Assembly: GCA_020523885.1 (NCBI GenBank)
Contig: JAJAPY010000002.1
Coordinates: 300,023 to 364,022 of the forward strand
DNA from: Candidatus Liberimonas magnetica
Lineage (GTDB): Bacteria > Elusimicrobiota > Endomicrobiia > Endomicrobiales > JAFGIL01
Length of the DNA: 64,000 nucleotides
Reading direction: 5' to 3'
The notes below the pieces were generated by a model. That model was not told the DNA's origin. It saw only the letters and a program-made list of their open reading frames with translations, and made no database searches. The position numbers and the translations under genes are program-made. Below, in pieces: positions 43,307-52,577 of the stretch (its first letter is position 1; each line of letters opens with the position of its first letter).

Positions 43307-44662
43307 TTGAAAATACTGTTTGTTTATCCATGCTTAAAACTTGAAAAGACGGCTCATCACGGGATAGCTAGTTTGTCTGCCTGCTTGAAAGAAGTAGGGC
43401 ATGAAACGGGTTTGATATACCTTGAATCTAAGGATTTTAACAAGGCTTTTGAACGGATAAGGGGTTTTGGGCCTGATCTTATAGCTATTTCTGTAGTAAC
43501 GAACCAGTGGAACTTTGTTAAGGATTTTATATCTGCTTTTAAGAGGTCTTTTAAGATACCGATAGTATGCGGGGGTGCACATATAAATGCAGATACAGAG
43601 GCGATTAAGGAAATACCCGAAGTTGATGCTCTTTGTTACGGCGAAGGGGAATATCCTTTAAAGGAGTTCGCTGAAAGGCTCAAGAAAAATGCTTCTTTCA
43701 AGGATATTAAGAACCTCTACTACCTTGACAACTCAAAAATTAAAAAGAACGATTCATATCCTCTTATTGCAGAGCTTGACAGCCTGCCTCTTCCAGATTA
43801 CGAGATATTTACAAAAGAAGTCTATTTGAACTACCCGAGCCTTTCTTTTTCAAGAGGGTGCCCGCACAACTGTACTTACTGCTGTAATGAGCTTTTAAGG
43901 AACATGTACAGGCAAAAAGGCAATTATATCAGGTTTAAAAGTGCCGGACGGGCAATGAAGGAAATAGAGAACGTCATAACAAAGTTCAACCCGTCTATCC
44001 TTAATTTTGACGATGACAGTTTTACCAAGTCAAGGAAATGGGTCCTGGATTTCTGCGCAGAATACCCGAAGCGTTTCAAACTTCCGTTCAGGTGCAACGC
44101 AAGGCCGGAACAGCTGGATGAAGAGCTTATCTCAAGCCTTAAAAAAGCAAATTGTGAGCTTATAAGCATAGGCATAGAGTCCGGCAATGAAGACCTGAGG
44201 AAACGGGTATTAAAAAGGAATATGTCCAATGCCGATATCGAAAAAGCTTTTGAACTCTGTAAAAAGTATAATATTAAAACAAGTTCTTTTAATATGGTAG
44301 GCATACCTGAAGAAACTCCTGAGCTTTTTAGAGATACGCTTGAGTTAAATAAGAAAGTGATGCCTGATCTTGTACAGTTAACTATATTTTACCCTTATCC
44401 GGGAACTGAGCTCGGAGAATACTGTAAACAGAAAGGGTATATTGTAGATAAACAGCATGCTGAGAGCTATTTCAGGAAAGGCGTGCTTGAACTGCCGGAC
44501 TTCAGCTATAAAGAGATAAGGAAAGCCTATAAGGATTTTTACTGGGAGATGTACAAGGACAGGAATATTTCAAGGTATTTCCTTAAAGTATATCTTGAAG
44601 AATACCCGTTCTTGTGGGAAAAAGCAAAGCTTCTGAAAAGGCTTTTAAAAAAGTTATATTAG
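43307..44662 (+). CDS. B12-binding-domain radical SAM protein
   Basis: 451 residues from TTG 43307. The cobalamin-type domain shows 'ILFVYPCL', 'PDLIAISVVTNQW', 'IVCGGAHINADTEA' and 'CYGEGEYPL'. Ligands are Cys185, Cys189 and Cys192 in 'FSRGCPHNCTYCCN'; 'LNFDDDSFTKSRKW' and 'ISIGIESGNED' follow. Motif details (S/T-K/N-x-KW after the DD/DE) group it with the 24278-25699 product. It lies between two GT4 genes. AGGG (43297-43300) may serve as ribosome binding site. Confidence 0.9.
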   Translation: MKILFVYPCLKLEKTAHHGIASLSACLKEVGHETGLIYLESKDFNKAFERIRGFGPDLIAISVVTNQWNFVKDFISAFKRSFKIPIVCGGAHINADTEAIKEIPEVDALCYGEGEYPLKEFAERLKKNASFKDIKNLYYLDNSKIKKNDSYPLIAELDSLPLPDYEIFTKEVYLNYPSLSFSRGCPHNCTYCCNELLRNMYRQKGNYIRFKSAGRAMKEIENVITKFNPSILNFDDDSFTKSRKWVLDFCAEYPKRFKLPFRCNARPEQLDEELISSLKKANCELISIGIESGNEDLRKRVLKRNMSNADIEKAFELCKKYNIKTSSFNMVGIPEETPELFRDTLELNKKVMPDLVQLTIFYPYPGTELGEYCKQKGYIVDKQHAESYFRKGVLELPDFSYKEIRKAYKDFYWEMYKDRNISRYFLKVYLEEYPFLWEKAKLLKRLLKKLY

Positions 44663-44700
44663 CCAGTACCGATGCGGGATCGGTAATGGCCGGGATGAGA

Positions 44701-45789
44701 ATGAAAATTAGGATTTTTTATTTATCAACGAGCTTAAATATAGGCGGAACTGAAAAATTCCTTTTTACCCTTATTCAGAGTATGGTTAATGAATACGAAT
44801 TTACCGTGGGTTATATAAAGGAAAAGGGGCATATAGGCGAACTGCTTGAAAAGAACAATGTCAAGGTCGTGCATTTGCCGGGTTTTTTTGCGATATTAAA
44901 GTTTTTAAAAGAAAATGAATTTGATATGCTTCATACATTCCTTTTCCGCGCAAATATACTCGGCCGGATAGCCGGGAAAATAGCAAAAGTCCCTGTTATC
45001 ATGTCTACGCAGCAGGCTGTAGATGACTGGAAGTGTTTCTATCATGCTTGGCTGGATGGTTATACGGCACAGTGGTGCAATTTAATAATCGCAAATTCGC
45101 AGGCTGCAAAAGACCTTTTATGTAAACGCGAAAAGATACCCGCAAGCAAGATAGCAGTTGTTTATAACGGCCTGGATTTTAAGGCTTTTAGACCTGGCAG
45201 AACAAGGGAAGCCGTTAGAAACGAGCTTAAAATAGAAACAGATATTCCTATAGTTGCTTATATAGGGCGGCTTCATAAAGAAAAGGGTGCGGATTTCCTG
45301 CCGGAGCTGATTGACAAATTAAAGCACTGCGCATTCATAATAGCCGGGGACGGGCCGGAGAAAGAAATGTTGGAAGGAAAGCTCAGGCACTTGAACGCAG
45401 AGAAAAGGGTAAAACTGCTCGGCTGGAGGAATGATATTGCGGACCTCTTAAGCGCCAGCGATATATATATCCTTCCTTCAAGAGAAGAGAGTTTTCCTCA
45501 GAGCATACTTGAAGCGATGTCCTGCAGCCTGCCTGTGGTAGCCATGAACGTAGGAGGAGTAAGAGAGCTGGTCCAGGATGAGCATAACGGGGTATTGGTC
45601 AACCATCTTGACATAGAGAAGTTTTCGGATGCCGTAGACGGGCTGCTTAAAGACATTAAGAAGGCAAAAGAATTTGGTTTTAACGGGCATAATAAAAGCC
45701 TGAATTATTCCAACGATAAAATGATTGGCCAGGTGAAGTCTCTGTATGAAAATATGCTGTCCCGCACAAGAGCTCATCAAATAAAGTAG
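44701..45789 (+). CDS. GT4 glycosyltransferase
   Basis: 362 residues from ATG 44701; ATGs at 44686 and 44695 and a GTG inside the previous gene are possible but add no family sequence. 'IFYLSTSLNIGGTEKFLFTLIQ' starts the acceptor half; 'AYIGRLHKEKGADFLPELI', 'FIIAGDGPEKEMLE', 'SREESFPQSILEAMSCSLPVVAMNVGGVRELV' form the donor half with E-x7-E. Similar to the 53870-55033 product in the same unit. Role: one linkage of the repeat unit. Confidence 0.88.
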   Translation: MKIRIFYLSTSLNIGGTEKFLFTLIQSMVNEYEFTVGYIKEKGHIGELLEKNNVKVVHLPGFFAILKFLKENEFDMLHTFLFRANILGRIAGKIAKVPVIMSTQQAVDDWKCFYHAWLDGYTAQWCNLIIANSQAAKDLLCKREKIPASKIAVVYNGLDFKAFRPGRTREAVRNELKIETDIPIVAYIGRLHKEKGADFLPELIDKLKHCAFIIAGDGPEKEMLEGKLRHLNAEKRVKLLGWRNDIADLLSASDIYILPSREESFPQSILEAMSCSLPVVAMNVGGVRELVQDEHNGVLVNHLDIEKFSDAVDGLLKDIKKAKEFGFNGHNKSLNYSNDKMIGQVKSLYENMLSRTRAHQIK

Positions 45790-45797
45790 GAGGTAAA

Positions 45798-47108
45798 ATG
45801 TATAGGATACTTAGTAATAAAATAAAAAACAACGAAGCTAAGATCGGAATTATGGGGCTTGGATATGTGGGCCTTCCGTTGGCGGTTGCATTTGCAAGTG
45901 AAGGGTTTGCGGTTACAGGTTTTGAGGTAGACCCGGCAAAAGTTAAGGCAATAAAGAGCAAAAGGTCGTACATAGACGATGTTGATTCTAAGACTGTCTC
46001 GGCTCTTGTTACAAGTAAAAAGCTGAACTCTACGACTGATTTTTCGCACTTAAAGAACATGGACGTTATAATTATATGCGTGCCGACTCCCCTTAGAAAA
46101 TCAAAAGACCCGGATGTTTCCTATATAGTAGCTTCCGCGGAAAGTATTTCAAAGATAGTACGGGAAGGCCAGCTTATAATATTAGAATCCACTACTTATC
46201 CAGGCACAACTAAGGAGATCGTACAGCCTTTGCTTGAAAAAGGTGGCTTAAAGTGCGGTAAAGACCTTTATCTTGCATTCAGCCCCGAAAGGGTTGACCC
46301 GGGAAATAAGACCTACAATATACGGAATACTCCGAAGGTGGTCGGAGGCATAGACCTGACCTCTGCGGACCTTGCAAAAGATGTATATGCAAAGATCACA
46401 ATGAAAGTCTGTGTTGTCTCATCTACCGAAGCTGCGGAAATGGTAAAGCTTCTTGAAAACACGTTCAGGGCAGTAAATATCGGGCTGGTCAACGAGGTCG
46501 CTCTAATGTGCGACAGGCTGAAACTCGACTGCTGGGAGATAATAGAAGCTGCGGCTTCAAAACCTTTCGGCTATATGCCGTTCTATCCGGGGCCCGGGAT
46601 AGGCGGGCACTGCATACCCCTTGACCCTCAATACCTGTCCTGGAAATTAAAAACACTGAACTTTTACTCGCGTTTCATAGAACTCGCAGGCGAGATAAAC
46701 GCAAAGATGCCGGAATACCTAGTTCAGAAGATTGTGGACAGCTTAAATAAAAAAGGAAAATCAATAAACGGAGCGGCTATCCTTATGCTGGGGATGGCAT
46801 ACAAAAAAAATATAAGCGATATCAGAGAATCACCTGCCCTTGACATACTTAAGCTGCTCATCGATAAAGACGCAAAGATAGAGTATTATGACCCGTTCGT
46901 TCCGAACGTATGCGTTAATATCGGCTCTAAACAATTAAAGTACAGCTCTATCAAGGACTTAAAAAACATAAAAAAATATGATGCCGTAGTTATCACGACC
47001 AACCATACGGACGTAGATTATTGCCAGATAGTAAAAAACGCAAAACTTATCATCGACTCAAGGAACGCCACAAACGGGTTGAAGGGCAATAATATAGTAA
47101 GGCTGTAA
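45798..47108 (+). CDS. wbpA: UDP-N-acetyl-hexosamine 6-dehydrogenase (WbpA/TviB-like)
   Basis: 436 residues. 'KIGIMGLGYVGLPLAVAFASEGF' binds NAD; 'STTYPGTTKEIV' and 'SPERVDPGN' are the UDP-GlcNAc/ManNAc dehydrogenase signatures; Cys272 in 'GPGIGGHCIPLDPQYLSWK' is the catalytic thiol; 'GMAYKKNISDIRESPA' lies in the C-terminal domain. It performs the two-step oxidation of UDP-GlcNAc (or ManNAc) to the uronic acid. The 'LDPxYLSWK' end of the active-site motif is typical of WbpA. It would feed the WbpB-, DegT- and WbpD-type enzymes of this locus. AGGAGG (45788-45793) precedes the ATG. Confidence 0.9.
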   Translation: MYRILSNKIKNNEAKIGIMGLGYVGLPLAVAFASEGFAVTGFEVDPAKVKAIKSKRSYIDDVDSKTVSALVTSKKLNSTTDFSHLKNMDVIIICVPTPLRKSKDPDVSYIVASAESISKIVREGQLIILESTTYPGTTKEIVQPLLEKGGLKCGKDLYLAFSPERVDPGNKTYNIRNTPKVVGGIDLTSADLAKDVYAKITMKVCVVSSTEAAEMVKLLENTFRAVNIGLVNEVALMCDRLKLDCWEIIEAAASKPFGYMPFYPGPGIGGHCIPLDPQYLSWKLKTLNFYSRFIELAGEINAKMPEYLVQKIVDSLNKKGKSINGAAILMLGMAYKKNISDIRESPALDILKLLIDKDAKIEYYDPFVPNVCVNIGSKQLKYSSIKDLKNIKKYDAVVITTNHTDVDYCQIVKNAKLIIDSRNATNGLKGNNIVRL

Positions 47109-47113
47109 ACAAC

Positions 47114-47155
47114 AAATGCAAATATCAAAATGCAAATTGAAAAATTAAATGTTTA
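47114..47155 (+). repeat. Heptamer array, AAATGCA type
   Basis: Six 7-base units related to AAATGCA/AATTGAA fill the gap before the GT-C gene. Confidence 0.6.
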
Positions 47156-47159
47156 ATTT

Positions 47160-48647
47160 ATGAAAAAATATATTGATGAATATATAGGCATATTTTTGGT
47201 GTTGGGAATCGGGCTTGCTTTGCGTTTGTGGGGGTTGAGTTGGGGGCTGCCGTTAAAAAAAGCGCATATAGACGAGTCTGTAGTCATATTTTATACGATG
47301 AAGTTTTTTTCTGGCGATCTGAACCCTCATGTTTTTTTTGATTACCCTACTTTATTCTTATATTTGTTAGGTTTTCTATACTTCATATATTTTTTGATAG
47401 GGATGGCGGCCGGTGTATTCGCTTCGCTGGACAGTTTTGTAGGCATGTTTTTAAACGGAGATGCTTCTGCACTTTACCTTATAGCGCGGTCTTTGACAGT
47501 ATTCTTTGCTTTAGCCGGCATATACCTGGTTTATAGGATCGGAAGGGAAAACCTGTCTTCCGGCGTTATACCTGCGTTAATAATGGCAGTTATTCCGGTA
47601 AATATCCTTCATTCTCATTATGGGACTGTAGATACCGCCTGCGTATTTTTTATCCTTTTTTCGGTGCTTCATCTTTTAAGATATTACAGTTCCGGAAAAA
47701 AAAAGGATTTATACCTGGGCTCACTTATAATGGGCCTTGCGGCTGCGGTCAAGTATTATCCCTTCATCTTTGTTCTGCCTGTCCTTTATCTTGCCTTTGA
47801 AAAAGAAAAAATATCATTTTTAAGAACATCTTTATATTCTATCTTTTTTATGGCCTCGGGTTTTGTACTGGCCTGTCCGTTTTCCGTATTGGATTTTCCT
47901 GCTTTTATATCAAGGTTCATTGATCGTTTCAACCTTATCGTCTGGTCGCCTGAGTCTAGCTTTTCGTTCGGTTTTTTCGGGCTTTTTTCTGCCCTGGTAA
48001 ATGCCTCTACGATAATGATATTTTTACTGCTTTCTTTCGGGATTATCCTGTGCGTCAAGTACTCTGACAAAGAGAGCCTGAAAAAGATACTTTATCTATT
48101 AAGTTTTCCTGCGGTTTACATGCTGTTCCTTTCTACCTGGAAGATACGCTCGCCGCATTATCTCCTGCCGGTTTTGCCGTTCCTTGTTCTTGCGGGAAGT
48201 TACGGTTTATCTTTTATACCCTTACTTAAAAGCAGGATGATTTTGATTTACGTTGTAGTTACGCTATCCTGCCTGCCTGCGGTAGTTAGCGCTGTTAAGC
48301 TCGATGTCTCACTGTCTAAAAGAGATACAAGGCTTCTGGCTTATGATTGGATAAAACAAAACCTGCCAGCCGGCTCAAGGATACTGCGCCTTCCGTACAC
48401 GCCTGAATTCATGAACAAGGACCCTTATCAGGTGAGAGTGGACTGGGAAGGGAAAATAGCAGATCAGCCGGCAGATGAGCTGTCTTTAAAATATGATTAT
48501 ATAATAACGAGCCATTTTGACAACAGCACTGTTTCAAAACAGGAAACCGGGATATTAAATAAGTATGATGTAATCAATAGCTGGGCCAATATACCGTTGG
48601 CAACATTCCACCAACCGAGGATAACGATCTATGGAAAAAAAACCTAA
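47160..48647 (+). CDS. GT39/PMT-like membrane glycosyltransferase
   Basis: 495 residues, about eleven membrane segments and a short periplasmic tail. The first loop '[43 protein letters not shown]' contains the acidic DE pair and the H...YP motif of PMT_2 enzymes. '[24 protein letters not shown]' is also typical. It is the first of a GT-C / GT2 / GT-C group; the GT2 gene overlaps its end by 17 bases. Acceptor unknown. Confidence 0.78.
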   Translation: MKKYIDEYIGIFLVLGIGLALRLWGLSWGLPLKKAHIDESVVIFYTMKFFSGDLNPHVFFDYPTLFLYLLGFLYFIYFLIGMAAGVFASLDSFVGMFLNGDASALYLIARSLTVFFALAGIYLVYRIGRENLSSGVIPALIMAVIPVNILHSHYGTVDTACVFFILFSVLHLLRYYSSGKKKDLYLGSLIMGLAAAVKYYPFIFVLPVLYLAFEKEKISFLRTSLYSIFFMASGFVLACPFSVLDFPAFISRFIDRFNLIVWSPESSFSFGFFGLFSALVNASTIMIFLLLSFGIILCVKYSDKESLKKILYLLSFPAVYMLFLSTWKIRSPHYLLPVLPFLVLAGSYGLSFIPLLKSRMILIYVVVTLSCLPAVVSAVKLDVSLSKRDTRLLAYDWIKQNLPAGSRILRLPYTPEFMNKDPYQVRVDWEGKIADQPADELSLKYDYIITSHFDNSTVSKQETGILNKYDVINSWANIPLATFHQPRITIYGKKT

Positions 48648-49383
48648 AGTTACGATAGTAATGCCTGCTTATAACGCAGAAAAAACTCTCGAAAAAACCC
48701 TAAATGCTATCCCAAAAGGTTCTTATGACGAGATAATCCTTGTAGACGATGCTTCAAAGGACCAGACAGCAGAACTTGCAAGAAAACTCGGGCTCAAGGT
48801 CATAGTCCACCCAAAGAATCTGGGGTATGGCGGTAATCAAAAAACATGTTACACTGAAGCCCTGAAAGCAGGCGCAGACATAGTTGTAATGCTCCATCCC
48901 GATTACCAGTATGACCCAAGGCTCGTCCCTTACCTTGCAGGGTTGATCAAGGAAGACATCTGCGACATAGTGCTTGCTAACAGGATAAGGACAAGAAAAG
49001 AAGCTTTAGACGGCGGTATGCCGTTATACAAATATTTGTTCAACAGGATGCTTACGTTCATAGAAAACCTGTTCCTGGGGCTTAATTTAAGCGAATACCA
49101 CACAGGCTACAGGGCTTTTTCACGCAGGGCTTTAGAGGAAATACCCTGGATACAAAATTCAAATGATTTTGTATTTGACCAGGAGATACTGATCCAGGCG
49201 GCATATTTTGGTTTTAGGATAGGGGATATCCCTGTCGCGGCCAAATATTTCCCTGAGGCATCATCGATAAATTTTCAAAGAAGTGTGAAATACGGCCTTG
49301 AAACCCTTTTAAATGTAAGTAAATCCGTTTTGCACAGGTCAGGGCTGGCAAATTTCAAGATGTTTGAAAAAGCAGATGTTTAA
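48631..49383 (+). CDS. GT2 glycosyltransferase, polyprenyl-phosphate-sugar synthase type
   Basis: 250 residues: '[18 protein letters not shown]', '[10 protein letters not shown]', '[16 protein letters not shown]', '[10 protein letters not shown]' and '[14 protein letters not shown]'. The N-G-x-G-x-N-Q element and HPDYQYDP are typical of a widespread GT2 branch near DPM1. It lacks C-terminal membrane helices. Overlaps with both neighbouring GT-C genes (17 and 8 bases) show tight coupling, so its lipid-linked product may serve both. Confidence 0.88.
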   Translation: MEKKPKVTIVMPAYNAEKTLEKTLNAIPKGSYDEIILVDDASKDQTAELARKLGLKVIVHPKNLGYGGNQKTCYTEALKAGADIVVMLHPDYQYDPRLVPYLAGLIKEDICDIVLANRIRTRKEALDGGMPLYKYLFNRMLTFIENLFLGLNLSEYHTGYRAFSRRALEEIPWIQNSNDFVFDQEILIQAAYFGFRIGDIPVAAKYFPEASSINFQRSVKYGLETLLNVSKSVLHRSGLANFKMFEKADV

Positions 49384-51310
49384 AAATCTCAAAAGTATTA
49401 TTATGGTAGGGTGGGTCCTGGTAGTAAGCTTTCTTTATTACAGGCTTTTCCCTTTTACGGATATAATATTTGGGCTTCCCGGTATATCTTCGGTAAAAAT
49501 AACCGGTGCAGCTTTGAGCCATATACTTATACTTTCTTTTTATGTTATTTCAGCGAGCGGCTGGGGGATAGTTTTCTGGCACAGGCACCATCTTTCCTAC
49601 CTTGAAAAAATAGTTTTTTCTTCTGGTGCAGGCTTTGCTATCTTATCCTTCATAGTATTGGCCTCGGACTATTTAGGCCTAGCGAGCAATATTTTCTATT
49701 TTATAATATTGCTGGCAGGTTTTATCCTTTTTTTGACCGTAGCAGGGAAAATACACGAACATATTGTTTCCGGGGCAAGGTACTGGATGCTGATAGCTTT
49801 GATACCTATGCTCAGCAGCCTTATCGGAGCCTTGGCTCCTCCTACCCAGTACGATTCTCTGGTCTATCACCTGGCCTTTCCTAAGGTCTATCTTGAATCC
49901 GGTAAAATCTTATTTGTACCTCATAACTTTTATTTTTCGTTCCCGCAGAATATGGAAATGCTTTACCAGTCAGCTGTTTCGATAGATAGCGATATCCTTG
50001 CTAACCTTATTCATTGGACATTCCTGGCTTTGATAAGCTTTCAGGTTTATACCTTTTCAAAACGTTACTTGAACAGAGAAACCGGCATTTTAGCCGCCCT
50101 AATATGGTTTTTTACGCCCCTAGTCCTTTTCCTTTCTACCGGGACCTACATAGACCTGGGGCTGGCATTTTTTGTATTTTTAAGTTTTTACAATATAATA
50201 TTGTTCAATGAATCAAAGCACGATTTCTGGCTATATTCTGCCGGTTTTTTTGCCGGAACAGCCCTGGGTATAAAATATACCGCTGTAATACCTGTACTGC
50301 TTCTTATGCTACTTACCGCTTATGAATCGAAGGATAGCAAGGCCGGAGCTGTAAATGCACTTAAATACCTGGCGGTCGTACTTTTATTGTTCAGCCCCTG
50401 GCTTCTTAAAAATATTTTGTTCTTGAATAACCCTATAGCACCTTGGGGGACTTCTCTATTTACGAATTCGGTTATTACTAACGAGGCGGCATCCCGATAT
50501 TTCAGCCATATTAAAGCTCATGGCCTCGGTATATATAATATTATTGATCTCTTACTGCTCCCTTGGGAACTGACCGCATACGGTTTTAATTTCGGCGGCG
50601 GATTTGACATATTAGGCCCGGTATTCCTGTTATTCATACCGTTTTTGATCTTCAGGAACAAAATGACAAGGATCGAGATTATTGTATTATTTTTCACAAT
50701 ATGTTATTGTTTTATCTGGCTTTTAACAGGAAAGGTCATGCGGTTTCTGGTCCCGGTACTACCCTTTATATGCATCCTGGCTGCATTAAGTTTATCGAAT
50801 TTATCTGAAATAAAATGGGTAAAAAAGACCGTCTATTTTATTCTGGCCTTAAGTTTTATTCATAACATTTTATTATTCCACTGGGTCATGGCGAGCATTG
50901 ACCCCTATTCGGTAGTCATAGGAAAAGAGACCAGGGAGCAATATCTGACCCGGAAGGTTAATTCTTTTCAGGCATTGAACGAAGTTATAAATTCCCTGCC
51001 GGAAAACTCTAAAATATTAAACTGGGGGGAAACCAGAAGCTATTATATCCGCCGCGCGAATATAACCCCTACTGATTTTGACAGGCATCCTGTAATCGAA
51101 TGGCTGGGACGCTCAGAAAATGAGAAAGACCTTGAAACGATATTGAAAAATGAGGAAATAACTCACATCCTGGTGAATTCCTTTGAAATAAAAAGGCTTG
51201 GCTACGAAGACAAACTGTCGCAAAAAGATAAAAATATTTTTGAAGCTTTTATAAATCGCTCTCTAAAGTTAATCTACGAAGATCAATACTGCCGGGTATA
51301 TAAAATTTAG
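49376..51310 (+). CDS. GT-C membrane glycosyltransferase
   Basis: 644 residues from ATG 49376 (TTG 49364 is an alternative). About 13 membrane segments. The main external loop reads '[44 protein letters not shown]', a form of the GT39-like acidic loop seen in many large bacterial polysaccharide loci. The C-terminal ~130 residues ('[21 protein letters not shown]...') are a periplasmic domain. It overlaps the GT2 gene by eight bases. The family is recognised but members are not characterised. Confidence 0.7.
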   Translation: MFKNLKSIIMVGWVLVVSFLYYRLFPFTDIIFGLPGISSVKITGAALSHILILSFYVISASGWGIVFWHRHHLSYLEKIVFSSGAGFAILSFIVLASDYLGLASNIFYFIILLAGFILFLTVAGKIHEHIVSGARYWMLIALIPMLSSLIGALAPPTQYDSLVYHLAFPKVYLESGKILFVPHNFYFSFPQNMEMLYQSAVSIDSDILANLIHWTFLALISFQVYTFSKRYLNRETGILAALIWFFTPLVLFLSTGTYIDLGLAFFVFLSFYNIILFNESKHDFWLYSAGFFAGTALGIKYTAVIPVLLLMLLTAYESKDSKAGAVNALKYLAVVLLLFSPWLLKNILFLNNPIAPWGTSLFTNSVITNEAASRYFSHIKAHGLGIYNIIDLLLLPWELTAYGFNFGGGFDILGPVFLLFIPFLIFRNKMTRIEIIVLFFTICYCFIWLLTGKVMRFLVPVLPFICILAALSLSNLSEIKWVKKTVYFILALSFIHNILLFHWVMASIDPYSVVIGKETREQYLTRKVNSFQALNEVINSLPENSKILNWGETRSYYIRRANITPTDFDRHPVIEWLGRSENEKDLETILKNEEITHILVNSFEIKRLGYEDKLSQKDKNIFEAFINRSLKLIYEDQYCRVYKI

Positions 51311-51314
51311 AGGA

Positions 51315-51411
51315 TAGCTTTTAAAGATGGCGTTTAGCGGGTAGCCTAGAGCGTATAGTGAAAATCAAAGACTTTGAAGTACTATACGCTATACACTAAA
51401 TGCGGTACGCT
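51315..51411 (+). repeat. Heptamer hairpin, AGCGNNT type, copy A
   Basis: Left units AGCGGGT, AGCCTAG, AGCGTAT; loop with AAAGACTTTGAAGT; right units ATACGCT, ATACACT, GTACGCT. Most diverged of three copies (see 61311-61396 and 62162-62240). Confidence 0.8.
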
Positions 51412-51427
51412 AAAAATGGGGTTAAAA

Positions 51428-52471
51428 ATGATAACTACTATAAAAGATAATCATGTGCTTTATTTAATAACTTTTTCTATAGCTTTTCTTATATCGATAG
51501 TTTTGACACCTTTGTTCAGGATGATCGCTGCAAGGTTCAACATAATGGACCATCCTTTCACGGAAATCAAAACCCATAAGCTACCTACGCCTTACCTGGG
51601 AGGCCTGCCCATCTGGATAGGCTGGATAATAAGTTTGTTCCTGATAAGGCTGTTTACTCATTTTCAAACCGGTACCTTAAGGAGCTTAAGGGGCATAATA
51701 ATCGGAAGCATCATAATAATCATTTTAGGCCTGATTGACGATATCCTGCCTAAAGGGTTGGGTTTTAAGAAGAAATTCCTGTTCCAAATACTGGCTGCAT
51801 TGACGATAGTACTCTATGACATAAGGATACACTTCATTTCACCTTACCTGATTGCATTTCTTTTAAGCATGGTCTGGATAGTGGGGATCACTAATGCTTT
51901 TAACATCGTAGATATCATGGACGGGTTATCAAGCGGCCTGGCATTTATATCGTGTGCTGCGTTCCTGTTTATCGCCCTGCCTACGGAGCATATATATGTC
52001 AATTTCTGCGCAGCGGGCCTTGCCGGGGGGTGTTTGGGGTTCATACCATATAATTTATCGGAAAAAAGAAAGATATTTATGGGAGATACGGGAAGCCTGG
52101 CCATAGGCTTTATCCTTGCGGCCACTTCATTAGGGACATCCTATTCGACCAAAAACCAGATTGGTTTTCTTGCGCCTCTTTTGATGCTTGCAATACCTAT
52201 ATACGATACCCTGCTTGTATCGTATTTCCGCATAAAAAAAGGCAAATCACCGTTTTTGGGCAGTAAGGATCATTTTGCTTTAAGGTTGGAACTATCGGGT
52301 TTTTCGAGAAAACATATTCTATCCATTACATATTTTGTAAGCGCTTTCCTGTCTTTTGCCGCCTATATGATTACACGCATGGATGTAGAAGGTGCTTTAA
52401 TATTGTTCGTGATAGTGTTCGCAATGGCTATTTTCATCAGCTATAGGCTTGGCAAGATAAGTGTAGATTGA
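51428..52471 (+). CDS. WecA/MraY-family polyprenyl-phosphate sugar-1-phosphate transferase
   Basis: 347 residues, about eleven membrane segments. 'DHPFTEIKTHKLPTPYLGGLPIWIGW', 'ILGLIDDILP' (Mg-binding Asp pair), 'NAFNIVDIMDGLSSG', 'FMGDTGSLAIGFIL' and 'HFALRL' are the ordered family motifs. It starts the glycan by moving HexNAc-1-P from the UDP-sugar onto undecaprenyl phosphate; WecA type is more likely than MraY, given the locus. ATG 51428 with GGGG (51418-51421) is chosen; ATG 51416 and a start at 51374 lie in the repeat hairpin. Confidence 0.88.
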   Translation: MITTIKDNHVLYLITFSIAFLISIVLTPLFRMIAARFNIMDHPFTEIKTHKLPTPYLGGLPIWIGWIISLFLIRLFTHFQTGTLRSLRGIIIGSIIIIILGLIDDILPKGLGFKKKFLFQILAALTIVLYDIRIHFISPYLIAFLLSMVWIVGITNAFNIVDIMDGLSSGLAFISCAAFLFIALPTEHIYVNFCAAGLAGGCLGFIPYNLSEKRKIFMGDTGSLAIGFILAATSLGTSYSTKNQIGFLAPLLMLAIPIYDTLLVSYFRIKKGKSPFLGSKDHFALRLELSGFSRKHILSITYFVSAFLSFAAYMITRMDVEGALILFVIVFAMAIFISYRLGKISVD

Positions 52472-52482
52472 TCGGCAAAAAA

Positions 52483-52557
52483 GTTTAGTGTTTGGAGTTA
52501 AGAGTTTAGAGTTTTTGAATTTGTATGTCTCTAAACTAAGGTCTCTAAACTCTAGAC
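52483..52557 (+). repeat. Heptamer hairpin, GTTTAGA / TCTAAAC type
   Basis: Five left units (GTTTAGT, GTTTGGA, GTTAAGA, GTTTAGA, GTTTTTG) and four right units (TCTAAAC, TAAGGTC, TCTAAAC, TCTAGAC), complementary and in a strict 7-base phase. Confidence 0.9.
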
Positions 52558-52577
52558 TGCTTAAGGCAAAGGGAATC

